Assembly: GCA_032622095.1 (NCBI GenBank)
Contig: CP136066.1
Coordinates: 183,306,716-183,370,715 of the forward strand
DNA from: Siphonodentalium dalli
Taxonomy: Eukaryota; Mollusca; Scaphopoda; Gadilida; Siphonodentaliidae
Reading direction: 5' to 3'
DNA length: 64,000 nt
Positions 48,278 through 60,810 of the stretch are shown piece by piece (the first letter of the stretch is position 1; each line of letters starts with the position of its first letter). The translations under genes were made by a program, and so were the position numbers. The notes under the pieces were generated by a model. That model saw only the letters and a list, made by a program, of their open reading frames with translations. It searched no databases and was not told where the DNA came from.

Positions 48278-48641
48278 ATATAAATGGCGACAACGTTTAT
48301 AATTTGCTCCTGCAAAACTACTATTTACTGCTTGATGGAACGTCAATGAACGATTAAAACATTCCGGAAATGAGAACTAAACTAGGAAATCAACCGTTGG
48401 TATGTTAAGAAGAATACCGGATCGGATATTTCAAGAAATATTATAACGAAGTGCTTAGTTTCACCTAATTTCGAGCATAGAACAATGGAATCTGCTTAGC
48501 AACATAGCTCGTTTTGAACCAAATTGACTAGTATGTCAGGAAACAATTCCAAGGGACGTGTTAACAGTGAGAACAGTGCCGAAAATGATTCAGTCTGACG
48601 CACATGCAGACACGAAGTCAAACCACCGAGCAACGGACTAA

Positions 48642-49318
48642 ATGGCAAGTATTGACACCATTGTTGACCGGTTAAACAAGTTGGATGATCTTGTTGAGAA
48701 AATAAACAAGTTGGATTCCCTCGAAGAGAAAATACACAAACTTTTGAACGGCGATAACCAGACATCTAATGTGTTAAAAGAGAAAATAGAGACACTGATC
48801 ACTTCCTTGAACAAGAAAGCGACGGAGATCTTCTCAACTCAACAGAAATTTGAAGCCAAAATTGAAACTGAGATGAACGACAGATTTAAAGAAATGGAAG
48901 ACAGAATGAGGCGCAAAAAGAAAGACAGAATGAGGCGCAAAAAGAAAGACAGAATGAGGCTCAAAAAGAAAGACAGAATGAGGCGCAAAAAGAAAGACAG
49001 AATGAGTCGCAAAAAGAAAGACAGAATGAGGCGCAAATGAACTTGATCGTGTCAAACATCGCGGAAAGTTCAAAAGAAAATGAAAAGGACCAAAACACCG
49101 ATGACAAAGCGAAAATAGAAGATGTAGTGGAGAGGTTAGGTAAAACTAACCCTGCAGAAATAACCGGTTGGTACAGATTAGGGAAAATATTTCAAGGTAA
49201 ATCAAGACCTATCAAGGTCCTGCTTAAATCAGAAGTAACGAGAGACCAAGCAATGGAAAATTCCATAAAACACAATAAAGCAGACACGGAACATCTCTAC
49301 GAAATCAAGTTTATCTGA
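48642..49318 (+). pseudogene. LINE ORF1 (coiled coil plus RNA-binding-like C-terminal part), frameshifted
   Basis: The N-terminal part is a leucine/isoleucine heptad coil (VDRLNKLDDLVEKINKLDSL). From about 48898 a 24-bp unit (with agacagaatgaggcgcaaaa) repeats six times. In the starting frame it reads DRMRRKKK and stops at 49038-49040; in the next frame it reads ERQNEAQK and runs on into MNLIVSNIAESSKENEK and VKVLLKSE-like sequence that looks like the ORF1 RNA-binding part. So the original coil probably used ERQNEAQK octads and a frame change near 48890 now breaks the protein. Confidence 0.75.
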
Positions 49319-49539
49319 ATCCCGATTACACTAGTTCTGAAAATACAGAAAGGAAAAATTAAAAGAAGAGTTCAAAACAAAGAAGGAAGAATTTCCTGAT
49401 GAAAAATGGGCGATCAGATAGGGGAAAATTGTGGCGATTGATTCTGAAAGTAATAACAAATGACGTGCCGAAGGATCGTCTGAACTCAAACCAGAAATTA
49501 TAAAAAACGGCCGACAAATAAACCAAAAACAAATTTTCG

Positions 49540-52500
49540 AACTTTATTTTATACACCAACGCCGACAGCTTGATAAACAAACGCACCGAATTACAGTTAC
49601 TTATTAAAGGTACGGTTGGCCTTGGCGGTGGGTATTCTGTGAAAATATATCCACCCGTCAAAAACCGCTACAAACAGAAAGAACATCAAAATGTAGATAG
49701 ACTTTGTCCGTATACAAATAAGAATTATCGCATAAACAGTATGTTATTATCACATGTTTGACCATTGTTATGTAAACAAAAGCATAAAAAGTTACTTTTC
49801 TGGCGTTTGTTTATATTATGATGGTAAACATAAAGAGCGTTCTTTGTTGGTGAATTCCTGGTATGGAACTAATAAAGAGCGTTTATGCCATTTGTGTGTG
49901 ATTAGCCAGTAGCATTGTGCTGTATTCTGTAACACAATCAGGCTCTTGCTTCGGTAAAATATAGTAGGTCTTTATGATAACATGCTGTTTACGCGATGGT
50001 CATGGTATATATGAACGAAACTGTATGCGTTTTAATGTTTTTCTGTTTACAGTGTTTGGAACAAATATGAATATTTTCGACAATTAAGGCCTCACGTGCC
50101 TTTAAAGATAACACACCAGCTGCTGTTTGTATTACGGAGGTATACCCAAAGAACATTAAAACGAATATACTTACAAGTGAACTACAAATTCCTGGATACG
50201 AACTTTTTCAAAACAAAGATCCTAAAAGAGGCGTACTGATATACGCTCATAAAGATATAAATGCACAAACCTGTAAACAGATGAACAGTCTAGGGTTTGC
50301 GAAATCTGTATGGTGTCAGACGGCTGGCAATGAACTTATAATTCTTGGAGCTGTATACAGAAGTCCACATTCAACACCAGAACACGATAAACAATTGCAA
50401 GACCTCATAAAACAACTAGATGACAAGGTATGGCGAAATATTATTCTGGTCGGAGATTTCAACATCCCGGATATTAAATGGAGAAATGAAATAGCTACGA
50501 ACGTTGATGATGATGAACTATTCGATGTTTTACAAGATAAGTACCCCATCCAACTAGTCAAACAACCGACTAGACATAGAGAAAATCAAAAGGAGAACAT
50601 TTTAGACCTAGTATTTACCAACAACGCTGACATCATCAAAGAAATAGAACACGAATCGGAAAGAGCGATCATGATGTTTTGAATATACAGATTCACGCAA
50701 ACATATTTCATCTAACAAAGTGTTCAAATAATTCTAGGCTTGTGTTTAATAAAGCAAATTATGCGAAAATACGTGAGTTTCTTCGTGAAAAGGAATGGGT
50801 TACATTAACAGAAAACAACATTCAGGAATCATGGGATTCGTTCTACCAAACGTTGAAAAATCTTATCAAAGAATATGTCCCCGTGGCAAAGATTACAGAA
50901 AACGTAAAACGAGTTAACCATTGGATAACGAAGGATATTCTATCACATTTGAGAGAGAAGAGAAAATATTATAAACAATTTCAAAAATTCCCCACTGACG
51001 AAAATTATAAATTGTACACGCATAAGAGAGATGTATCTAACAAGATAATCAAATTTGCCAAAAGACAACATGAACGAAAGATATCGTCAGTGGAAAGAAC
51101 GCGAAGGCATTTTGGACCTATGTTAAATAAAAAACAAAGTTAAAACAGGGAATTCCGGATCTGAAATGCCCAACAACATATAATATTACAAGTACTGATC
51201 AGCAAAAATCAGAGGTTCTGAACTCTTTTTTCTGCTACTGTTTTCACGAAGGAGAATGAAAATAACATACCCGAAATTGAACAAGTTAATAATGGAACAT
51301 TTATCTCTGATTTGCGCGTGATACCCGATGCAGTGACAAGAAAGCTTGGTCTACTAAATCCATTTAAGAGTTCAAGACCAGACAATATCCCGACCCAATT
51401 TCTTAAAAATCTTGCAAGAGAATTGAGTTTTCCGCTGTGCATCTTGTATAACATATCTATTGAAGAAAGATACACACCTGATGACTGGAAAGATGCAACA
51501 GTCGCATTTATATTTAAAAAAGGATCAAAACAAGAACCAGGAAACGACCGCCCCGTCAGTCTTAGTTGTATTTTATGCAAAATTCTTGAATCTTTTGTGA
51601 AAGACGTGATCATGGATCACATGGAAACAAATCAATTATTTGTTGATTGTCAACATGGTTTCAGAAAAAATCGGTCCTGCAAAACACAATTACTCGAATA
51701 TATTGGTCATCTCACATCGGAATTAAACGAACGCAAACCGGTAGACGTCATTTATTTAGACTTCAAGAAGGCCGTTGATTCCGTTCCTCGTCGCAGATTG
51801 GTTCGCAAGCTATCATCATACGGTATTCACAACAACCTGTTACCGTTGGTACAGTGTTTCTTAACAAACCGAAGGCAGAAAGTGTGAGCAAATTCTGCTG
51901 TGTCATCGTGGAACGACGTAGTCAGTGGAGTGCCACAAGGAAGTCTGTTAGGTCCGGCACTATTTCTAATCTACATAAATAATCTACCGAGAGATATTGG
52001 ATGTCTTTGCGAAATATTTGCGGATGACACCAAACTTATTGCAAATCCATGCCAAGAAGACATTCAAAGTTATGTTGACAGTGTGTGTGCTTGGTCACAG
52101 AAATGGCAACTGTGTTTTAACTCTTCAAAAACACACGTGTTACACTTTGGTTATAATAATCCATCATTCAATTACACAATGTCGGACACTGAAACGAAAC
52201 CGGAAATTATTGTGCCATCCATCCAGGAAAGAGATCTAGAAGTGATCGTGGACATTAAACTGAGATTCGACGGACACGTCAATTATGTAATATCTAGAGC
52301 TAACCAAGTCCTTGGGATAATAAACAGAACATTCAAGGAAATCGACTGCAACATTTTCCAGGCACTTTACATATCTATGGTTCACCCAATCCTAGAATAC
52401 TGTTGCAATGTTTGGAATCAACGTTTTCTTGGAATGTCACAGAAACTGGAAAAAAATTCAACGGAGAGCAACACGTATGGTTCCAAGCTTACGTAAATCT

Positions 52501-52840
52501 AGTTATAATAAGAAATTATTAGTTTTGAACCTCCCATCTGTCAAATATAGACTGATTAGAGCTGACTTGATCGAGACATACAAATTTCTTCGAGGACACT
52601 ACAACATAGACACTACAAGATTCTTTCAAATAAACGAAAACAGTATCACAAGAGGGCCGCATGGAAACTTAAATTACAGCCGCAATCAAAGGATGTTAGA
52701 AAGTATTACTTCTCACATAGAGTTTTTCATGAGTGGAACAGTTTACCGGAATATGTGGTTGAAACTCCAACACTTCTCCATTTACCGAAATGTTGGACAA
52801 TCACCTCAGACACAGAAGATATCTTACCGATTTCCATAAC
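49540..52840 (+). pseudogene. LINE ORF2: endonuclease and reverse transcriptase, several breaks
   Basis: The start YTNADSLINKRTELQLLIK is typical of CR1-type endonucleases. After the nested MITE it resumes with NTPAAVCITEV, ILGAVYRSPHS and LVGDFNIPDIKW (the catalytic Asp-Asn of the endonuclease). The RT carries GSKQEPGNDRPVSL, YLDFKKAVDSV (normally A-F-D-S-V; the F is V here), GVPQGSLLGP at about 51927 and FADDTKL at about 52017, then the C-terminal RRATRMVPSL region. Known family: target-primed reverse transcription. This copy has an in-frame TGA after RRQKV, an extra A in the run at about 52453, and other frame changes listed under the whole element. Confidence 0.88.
49608..50101. mobile_element. 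piggyBac-like MITE (494 bp) inserted in the LINE endonuclease
   Basis: TTAA is present on both sides (49604-49607 and 50102-50105). The ends AGGTACGGTTGGCCTT and, in inverse, AGGCACGTGAGGCCTT match at 12 of 16 positions. Joining the flanks at one TTAA gives an uninterrupted LINE reading (LLIK then DNTPAAV), which fixes the boundaries. TTAA targeting is the hallmark of piggyBac-type elements. The MITE has no coding frame and carries two ATAAAGAGCGTT motifs 41 bp apart (49830 and 49872). Confidence 0.85.
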
Positions 52841-53177
52841 TCATAACGATCCTTATATAGTAGCAAATCAAAGTTTATAGTTGACTTTTAATGATGTATT
52901 GTGATATAACATGTAAATTGAACTCGTAATTGGAACCAAAAGTCCAGTTGGCTTGTTCCTTTAATTAAATATATATATGGTCCAATGAGTCCGAAGAATA
53001 CTACCTGTCTACATGCCAACCCATGTGTATTCCATTTACCTCACCAAACACGCTGTTGGATTCGTCATCTCCAGTTTAAACGTCCCAGTGTACACCGGGT
53101 TTAAATCTACATTGACGTTCCGGTCATGCCGGGTCCAACGGGGGCTTTTGTGGTCGTTCAGTGGCTGATTGATAACT

Positions 53178-53555
53178 CTATTCGACGAGATGAGCACGCA
53201 GACGGACCATCTGCAAACAGGCCGAATTCAATTGAATTCTTTGACAAATCGAAGAGGTCACAAATAATATAACATATATGCAATATATGACGATGACGGT
53301 CATTAAATATATAAACATTACTGTATGGTATTCCTTTGTCTTGGTGGTTAACCCGTTTGTTGTTCTATATTTTGTGCTATTTAAATAACGCTCGGCTCTA
53401 AAGTCAGTTTTGAAAACCTTATATAAAGAATATTTACTCATAGAATTTACTCGTTTGTGCCAATCTGTTATATAATGTGTGACTAACGAACTTTTAACGG
53501 ATTCTCTCAACCAAGAATTATCTAAACGAACGAATGATAAATGACATGCCATCAA
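53178..53555 (-). mobile_element. Possible LINE ORF2 C-terminal fragment
   Basis: A minus-strand frame of 125 residues contains WHKRVNSMSKYSLYKVFKTD, then FRAERYLN. The pattern W...SKL-x-x-Y-x-x-FK-x-x-F-x-x-E-x-YL is seen in the C-terminal region of some LINE proteins. The rest (a hydrophobic stretch) does not fit and the frame is open but unsupported, so this is tentative. Confidence 0.4.
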
Positions 53556-53935
53556 TTACCGCGAACAAGTGTATGTAGACTTATAAAAACTCTCGTGTGC
53601 GAATGAATCAATTATGACATGATAACACCAAAACCGACACCAATGTCACCTCAGACACACGTTAATGGAGATTCTTGACAGCTCCACCCATTGAACTGAT
53701 ACTATAACAATTATTAACCGCAGGCCAAAAAAACTCGGATTCGTTATATCAGGTATAACTACCCTAAATCGTGTTTTGCTGGACCGCCGAAATCAGTCTG
53801 GAGTAAACTATATACCCACATATAAAAATAGTGGGTCTAACGACCTTTCGTTCAGTTTTCATTTCCCAAACCCGGGATTCCTTGTATTTACCGCCAATCA
53901 AAACTTACTCTAAGAAATGTGTGCGCCAATAATAT

Positions 53936-54088
53936 ACAGTTATCGCCCGCGATTGAGTGAGACACGGGGATTTGTCGCCCGCTCGAGACATGGAATGTCA
54001 CCCGAGGGCCGCCAGGCCCGAGGGTGACATTCCAGGTCGAGAGCGGCGACAAATCCCCGTGTCTCACGAAAACAAGGGTGATAACTGT
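53936..54088. mobile_element. Fold-back MITE, family B, relative (153 bp)
   Basis: It starts acagttatcgcccg and ends gggtgataactgt. Arms gagacacggggatttgtcgc / gcgacaaatccccgtgtctc and tggaatgtcacccgaggg / ccctcgggtgacattcca-type sequence meet at gccgccaggccc. The ends match family B but the interior is different, so the terminal sequence defines the family. Confidence 0.8.
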
Positions 54089-56189
54089 TTTGTTATCTGA
54101 CAAAGGAGTACACACGAACCTCCTTAATAGCAGGCATAAATGCGCGCATATATTCTTTAATCCAGTTCGAAAAGTTAATTTTATGTTGGAATCATCGCTA
54201 TTTAGAAACTAAAACATTCATAATCGGGATCAATTAACGGACCCGTCATTTGCGCAGCTATTCTCCGGTCAGTTTGCTGGTTGCATGGTGGAAATCGGTT
54301 CACGGATCGAGGAGTAAAGCAATTTCGAAGTTGAGTAGCCATGCAGCGAAATGTTCGGTTTCAAATGGCCGTGAAGACGCCGACAAACGTGTTCATTTCC
54401 AGTTTGCTAAAATGTGAAACTAACTCGTTGTAGTAGTGCAATAAACAGTAAAGAGTGGCTATTTGAACTAGTACATAAACGTAGTTGTAACGTATGTACA
54501 TCGTATGTGCGATTGCCTGCAGCACACACCAACTGCATAAGGTTTATCTATTTGTCCCACGGTCTTTATTATTGATATAAAAAGGTCCAATAGTAACATT
54601 ACACATTATAACGGATTTGTGTCCGCGATAACACCATTTATACATAGCGTGCTTTAATTGCAACTAAAAAAACACACAATTATGCAAATTAGCAAACACC
54701 ACAGATCGCGGTTGTTATGATACAGTGGGGTTTATAAAAACAGTGTTTTCGAAAATTGTTAGAGAGCTGTGAGAGTGTCTCTGCACGTTGAGTTCTTCGT
54801 AGTTGTATGTTTACTGGTAATAGCTGAGCGGTCAATAACTGAGACAATGTTACCTTCGAGGGTAATAAGGTGATTTACGGCCCGCCATGTGACACACTCT
54901 CAACCAATCAGAAGAGAGTGAAATGTGATGAAGGATAACAAAAACTATTAACATGTCACGTGCTCTTGGTGTGGAAATTCCGGAGGTGTGGCTAAAGGTT
55001 GTTAAAAATAGTATCCATGACGTCATGTTATACTGGAAGAGAGAAATAATTTGTTCTAAGTCCAAGAAATCCACATAAATTGACATTTTTTTAATTTCAA
55101 GCAGATCTGTCTTTAAAATACATTTTATTTTGGAACCTGGATGCTGTTTACCTTTATTGTCTGTAAAACTATCGCCGAACGAAAAGTCACAAACCCTGCA
55201 ACTATTAATTCCGATTCTGAGAATCGGCTTCACATGGGTTGAAGCGGTCATGACGGCACTGGCACGTGACCATGTTTACACCTGTCAATCACGACTAATT
55301 TTACATTTATATTTAGCGCGGTGTGACGTAATTTGGGGGAAGCCCGCAACCGTACATAAATGAAAAGTTGATGGGAGTGCATTAGACTCAGTATCAGTAT
55401 GAATCTGAGTGTATGTTTACAAAGACTGCGTCGACATATATGGTTTAGTTGCATGTTATTAATATTATGAAACGCCAACAAATGATCGCTATTGAAAAAA
55501 AAACGTATCCCCATGCACATAACAGGCGCGATCGCTTCTAGCTTATAAACGTCCACTCCAAATGTGCTCGCTCTTGTATATTTTCGCTGTCGATATAACG
55601 CGGCGGTCCGATTGTTCGGCGACTTTCAGTAATTTACTGCAAATTCATAAACTGGCACGACCGGGTGTAAACCAGAGATGGCGGATACGTCACCTCAGTT
55701 TAAAACATCGGTTTATACTTAATTTGAGCTGTTTTAGCTGTTAAACGGCGGGTTAAACCTAGATGTTTCCGTAAACTGGAGACGACGAAACCGGCCAGTG
55801 TTATGTTCCATCTATATTATTTTAGATAACCATTTGCAAGTGCTCGGAGGTTGATATATCATCAACTAGAGACTTTATGGTTGTTCATTTGGCAACGTGC
55901 ATTGTTTATCAGTTCGGCATAATGTGGTCAGCAAGGACAAAACTGCCAATGGTTTCTACATTAGCGCATGTAGTGGATGGATTTCCAGTGAAGTTAACCA
56001 ATTTCGCGGCGTAACTTTCCTGCACCAACAAAACTGACAATTTGGTAAGGCCTCGGGACTGAAGAGTTCGACTTATAAATGACTTTGTTTTGTAGAGAGA
56101 CGTAATGCACGGACGAAACCAGATTCGTTTAAACAAATTCAAATTCTTTAATGGAAATAACCATGGTTTAGCGTAATTCAAGAATATAA
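54089..56189. other. Intron segment without recognised gene
   Basis: ORFs here are short and without convincing motifs. The minus-strand frame at 55909-56181 abuts the LINE fragment below but shows no family signature. Confidence 0.5.
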
Positions 56190-56780
56190 TAAATAAATAA
56201 ATAACATCTTATATATATCATTAATAAATCATTAAGACATTGATTGACTTAAATATTACTACATTTAGGCGCTGCCTATAGACTATAGTCGTATATATAG
56301 GTTTTAATGTGTTGGTTAACTCACCCTACATAAACCTCGTGTTAATATTTATTTATTCGTAATATGAGCTAGAGCTCTATTCATTAATTTAGTATAGATT
56401 AATTCGAGGCATGTTTGAGTTACGTATATCTAGGGCGTCTTTGATGAAATTATATATTTGCGTTGTTGCAGAGAAGGTTTTTGGGTTCAGTAGCATCTTG
56501 GGGTTGTTAATATTTTCTTCTCAATGCTCTATACATAGGACAGTAGTATAAAAAATGGATTTCGTCCTCTTTAAGCAAAACTAAATATTTCAAGTCCGAG
56601 AAATTCCGTTGGAACCCAGCTCCCTTGTGTTGTAATTTTCCATCTGATACACAACGGTATCCAACTGTCACCGGCCCACTTGGAAATTGTCCAACTGACT
56701 TAAATTTAAAATAATTGAAAGTAATCACCACGAGGTCTAAAGCAACAAATTTCCCACTGAATATTTGTTGGAAAGTCAAA
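56190..56780 (-). mobile_element. 3' end of a second LINE (minus strand)
   Basis: The minus strand reads LLKEDEIHFLYYCPMYRALR, then NIINNPKMLLNP and IKDALDIRNSNMP, followed by a short 3' region and an (AATA)n-like tail near 56190-56205. The E-DE-x-H-F-x-x-x-CP-x-Y pattern is the terminal Cys/His motif of LINE ORF2 proteins. It is 5'-truncated. It lies just upstream of exon 10. Confidence 0.65.
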
Positions 56781-56948
56781 CTATCACAACAATTTCAACC
56801 TATTTTCGGTCTGCAATTTCCAGCTGATGTGTCAGGTATGAAATTTCCAACTGTTGAAACGTTTTACCAGCATTGAGGGTGAGACACCCAAACCCCCCAT
56901 GTTGCCACATCCCTGTTCGATGTATAATGCCACGTGATGAATATCTAG

Positions 56949-57262
56949 TGATTCCCGATGTTTTACAGAGCAGTGGCAAACAACTAGATCTCCGATAACT
57001 AATATCCCATCGTCAGGGACGACAGAGTCGTCCGATTCTACAGGGGAGATAATACAAACAAAAACTACCGAACAAGCCTGGGTGTCGCGGGCGACGACCA
57101 CAACGCAGGCGACAATGACATCATCGCCAGTAGGCCAATGGTCATCAACTACGACGACATGTCAATCGTCTAGAGACTGTCGGAGTGGAACATGCTTTCA
57201 TTACCACGGTAACGCACGATGTGTATGTCAGGATGGTTTTACAGGAGAACATTGCAACAAAG
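56949..57262 (+). CDS. Exon 10 of the EGF-ZP gene (module end, Ser/Thr linker, EGF-like domain)
   Basis: The acceptor is gaatatctag, with a weak pyrimidine tract; the donor is gtaacg. Phase 2 completes Arg and gives DSRCFTEQW, the expected end of the second module. A linker of about 60 residues rich in Thr and Ser follows (likely O-glycosylated, inference). Then comes an EGF-like domain with six cysteines in order: CQSSRDC, GTC, ARC, VCQDGFTGEHC. The exon ends in phase 1. The acceptor is chosen because an alternative at 56969 would bring a stop into frame after exon 9. Confidence 0.82.
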
Positions 57263-58494
57263 GTAACGACAAGTAGCATCATCATCGAACTAAATATAAC
57301 CACATTTGACATAATATCTATGGCATGCATGGCTTTGTCTTTCATCAAGGTGGTATAATTTCGAAGGCGATGGTTATATTTTTTTTCTTCAGAATCATTA
57401 GCTGCATTCTCAAACGTAGGGAGTCATCGCAAAGCGTGAGCAGTTATCTAGCGCGTGCATTTGTTTATTTAGTGGTAGACGATACTATTGAAGCAATGTT
57501 TGACAAGTCCTTCAACACGACACTCAAAAATGCATGTTCTCCAACATATTGAATCTGGTTGAACTAACAAACCGATGAGTAGATCACAATACCAGCTATG
57601 TGTGTATTTTGATAAGGAGTCAACAGTTTGATTTAATTTAATTTTTCTATATTTTCTTTTCTGTAAGTAATGCTTTATTATCAGCCAGTATACATGGTAC
57701 ATGAGAAAACGTATATACACTATATTCAAATTAGAACTTTCCAGGGTTTGTTCCGAATATTGGAACGTATTGTAATTACATGTAGACATAAACAAAATAC
57801 AATGCAGACAATAATCAGTTACGATCCAATTTTGCATTATCATGCATGTCCGGAATAGAAAAATTTCCACAGACCAATCTAAAGATTCTAAACGAACCAA
57901 AAATAAGAAATTACATGAGGTATACATCATGATCAATATATTGCTGTTTTGTCATTGTTTTTTAAACCAAGATGTTGTGAATAACGAATTACCAATAGCA
58001 TGCACATGATTATCTGCAATGAAATTGAGTCCAGACCATGTGACCTAATTTTGAGGTGTGAATTATCTCCCTTTGGAATCCAACTGTATCTCCAGTTCAT
58101 GATACAGTGGATTCAAGCCAATTCCAATATAAAAAATTGAACGCGATAATGTGCATTATTACGAATTTGACGTTGAATTTAGCGAACACAATGGGCGAAA
58201 ATAGCCCTGGAGTAAGCCAACACCCACTTCAAAAGTCACCGCTTTTAGTAGCACGCACACAAACTCCGTGATGGGTTTACCTCCTTTGATAACTCGATAA
58301 GACCGCTGCTACCGGCGACATTTTACCCACATTTGGTGGACATTTTGGTGATATTAAGATATATACATCGCTATACCCATGGCTATACATATGGCGAAAA
58401 CTACGATGTATATACATATACCAGATACCACCTGGGCATAACCATGGTTGCATATCGTAGTCCTGTGACAGAGCTGTCATATATATATTTACAG
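57263..58494. other. Intron 10
   Basis: No gene or clear repeat seen. A minus-strand ORF at 57469-57936 is open but has no recognisable content. Confidence 0.6.
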
Positions 58495-58691
58495 TAAACT
58501 TCAATGAAATCGTCAAGTTACAATGTGAACCCAGTGCTATGTTGGTGGTGGTTAATATGACTCTATTGAAATCAGTGTTCCCGGAAGCCATGCCAGACTC
58601 TCTCATGGTCGGAGATTCCTGTTTCGGGGTCGTGAAATTAGACTCGATAGAGTTCGTCGTATGTTACAGTTGCTGTGGAACACGCAATGAG
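58495..58691 (+). CDS. Exon 11 of the EGF-ZP gene (ZP-N half)
   Basis: The acceptor is tatttacag and the donor gtatat. The frame is NFNEIVKLQCEPSAMLVVVN, a hydrophobic strand region, GDSCFG, a short strand, then FVVCYSCCGTRNE in phase 0. The cysteine order and the closing C-CGT-R motif match the N-terminal half of a zona pellucida domain. In the known family this half mediates polymerisation. It directly follows the EGF-like exon, a frequent arrangement in ZP proteins. Confidence 0.85.
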
Positions 58692-60810
58692 GTATATATA
58701 ATTTGCCCATATAATTTAAACTGGTACCAAGTCATTATAATAAGTACATTCACGGTGAAGTGAATTTGACAACAAGATTATACACTGAGAAAAAAAGGTT
58801 AGTCAATTTGACTAACTTTATGTTAGTATACACAGGTACAAGTACAAATCCAGATGCAACATGCGATATCAAGAGGCTATCCTTAGAAAATGTCATTAAC
58901 GAGAAAACTGATTGACTTTCTGATCTTGTTCAGCCTTGTCTCACAATTAACTATATACATCTATTTTAAATTATATACTTCAAGCCCGGAAACCCTAGCC
59001 ATCCACTCTAGGCTAATCGTGTCTCAACTCGATCACCAAGCCAATCATGAATTTATCTGCGCCTATCTAATTTCTTTATATTCATATAACTATTTTACCC
59101 GACATGCTTCTTTAAGAACATGAGCACGGTGTTACCCAAAGGCCAGCGGAACAACAATCTACATATATCTTCAAAATAACTTTACCAGATTTAATATATG
59201 GTACATGTATGCCTTCCTTCATGTCGTATAGTAGCCCAAGTGAACTCCTATATGTCACTTAGGAGTGTGCAAATTTGCAAGAATATTAAATGTCTAACTC
59301 TATCTTTACTATAATGTGTGTGCCTTAAGTCTGTTTGTCTGTCTGACCGCCATGTTCTATTTATTTCTCCAACAGAAAATAAAAAAAAAACTTAAGGTTA
59401 ATCTAAAGTGTGTCCACATCATTACTAATTAGGCTAGTTCTGATGATGATGATTTATTCTCGCAAGTGCATAGGAATATTGAGAATTATGCATGGCTATT
59501 TACAGAAAAGATTATAAATAGTATGATAGTAAATACATACCGGTTACGAAGATTGGCGATGTATCGATCGCGACATTGTACTCCATTATCATTTTTGTTT
59601 TTACGACTCGTATCAGTTTGGCTTGCATAATTCAGTTTCGATGGCCATATATTAGTTATAAATATGCCATGATATTAGTATATAGCTAGGCTAAATTAAT
59701 TACTCTTACTGCTGAACAAAATAATAATGAAAATACTAACATAGCAAGTATAATAAGAATATATACTTCATCAGGATATGGGTATTGTCCACAATAAAAT
59801 TTCTCTAATTTGTCTTGTCCATTTAAAAATACGCTCATCTGCTTCAATCAGACATATCATATAGTACTGTTCCATAACGTTCGTCATTGATATTTTTTAT
59901 TTTCGTCCAATATTTCAGTATTCTGAGTTTTATTTTGATTTCCAATGGATATCTTCCAGATTTACCATAGATAAGAAAATTGTGGTTTTATTGTTTCAAA
60001 ATGTCATGCTTTATAAATTTGCGGTAGAGATTTTCGTGCACCTGGTTGTCCCCCATACCCCCACTCCTGGCAGCCATACAGTCAAGTATGTAGCACCTGC
60101 AAATCAAATAAATTATATTGATTAGCTAATGAAAGACAATTTGTTCTTGGTCGTTTTATAACGCAGTACAGGGCATGTGTAGCTTTTGTGGAAAGAGTTT
60201 GTTTTGCCTCATAATATGAACCCAATGTTTTGTGAATGCCCAAGTAGTTGAACTTCTTCACTACTTCAATCTTAATGCTGCCGAGGTCAACTACGTTTCA
60301 AAATTAAATGAGTACTAATGACTAAAACGGAAAGTTAGTCATACTGACTATGGTGTTGTTATTCTTAACGACTATCAGCTTATTCAAAATGACTACGACT
60401 GAGTCATAATGACTCACCTTTCTTAGTCACTTGGAAAGTTAAAATGTAATTTAGTGGAAATTTTGAGCAAATAATTCCAAGAGTCCACCAGATGATATAA
60501 CCAGAAACTGAGACCGAATTGAAAGCAGGCCAATGTTTTAATAGGTTCTACAAAACAAAGATTTTAATACTGTTCTGTTGAGAGGTATAACGATAGTTTG
60601 TGGTCTGTGTCTGTTTAATTGGTTAATTTGTGTGTTATGTAATTAAAACCTTTTATCCAAATAGTGTAGCCTTTGGTTTGGAGGTGACATTCTGATATAT
60701 ATTCCAGTATCTGTTTCCATCACGTTCGTAATAGATACACAATTATCGATATAAAATAACTGCGATGCATATATGACAGGAGTCGTGCTAGTGCAGCATT
60801 AATAATCATG

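Larger units (their letters stand above)
48500..52980 (+). mobile_element. CR1/jockey-type LINE, near full length but broken, with a nested MITE
   Basis: A coiled-coil ORF1 (48642-49318) is followed by an ORF2 with AP-type endonuclease and reverse transcriptase (about 49540-52840), and a short AT-rich 3' end near 52980. A TTAA-flanked MITE sits in the endonuclease (49608-50101). ORF2 has frame changes near 50655, 51095, the 51210s and the A run at 52455, and an in-frame TGA at 51885-51887, so the copy cannot move on its own. The 5' boundary is approximate. Confidence 0.88.
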
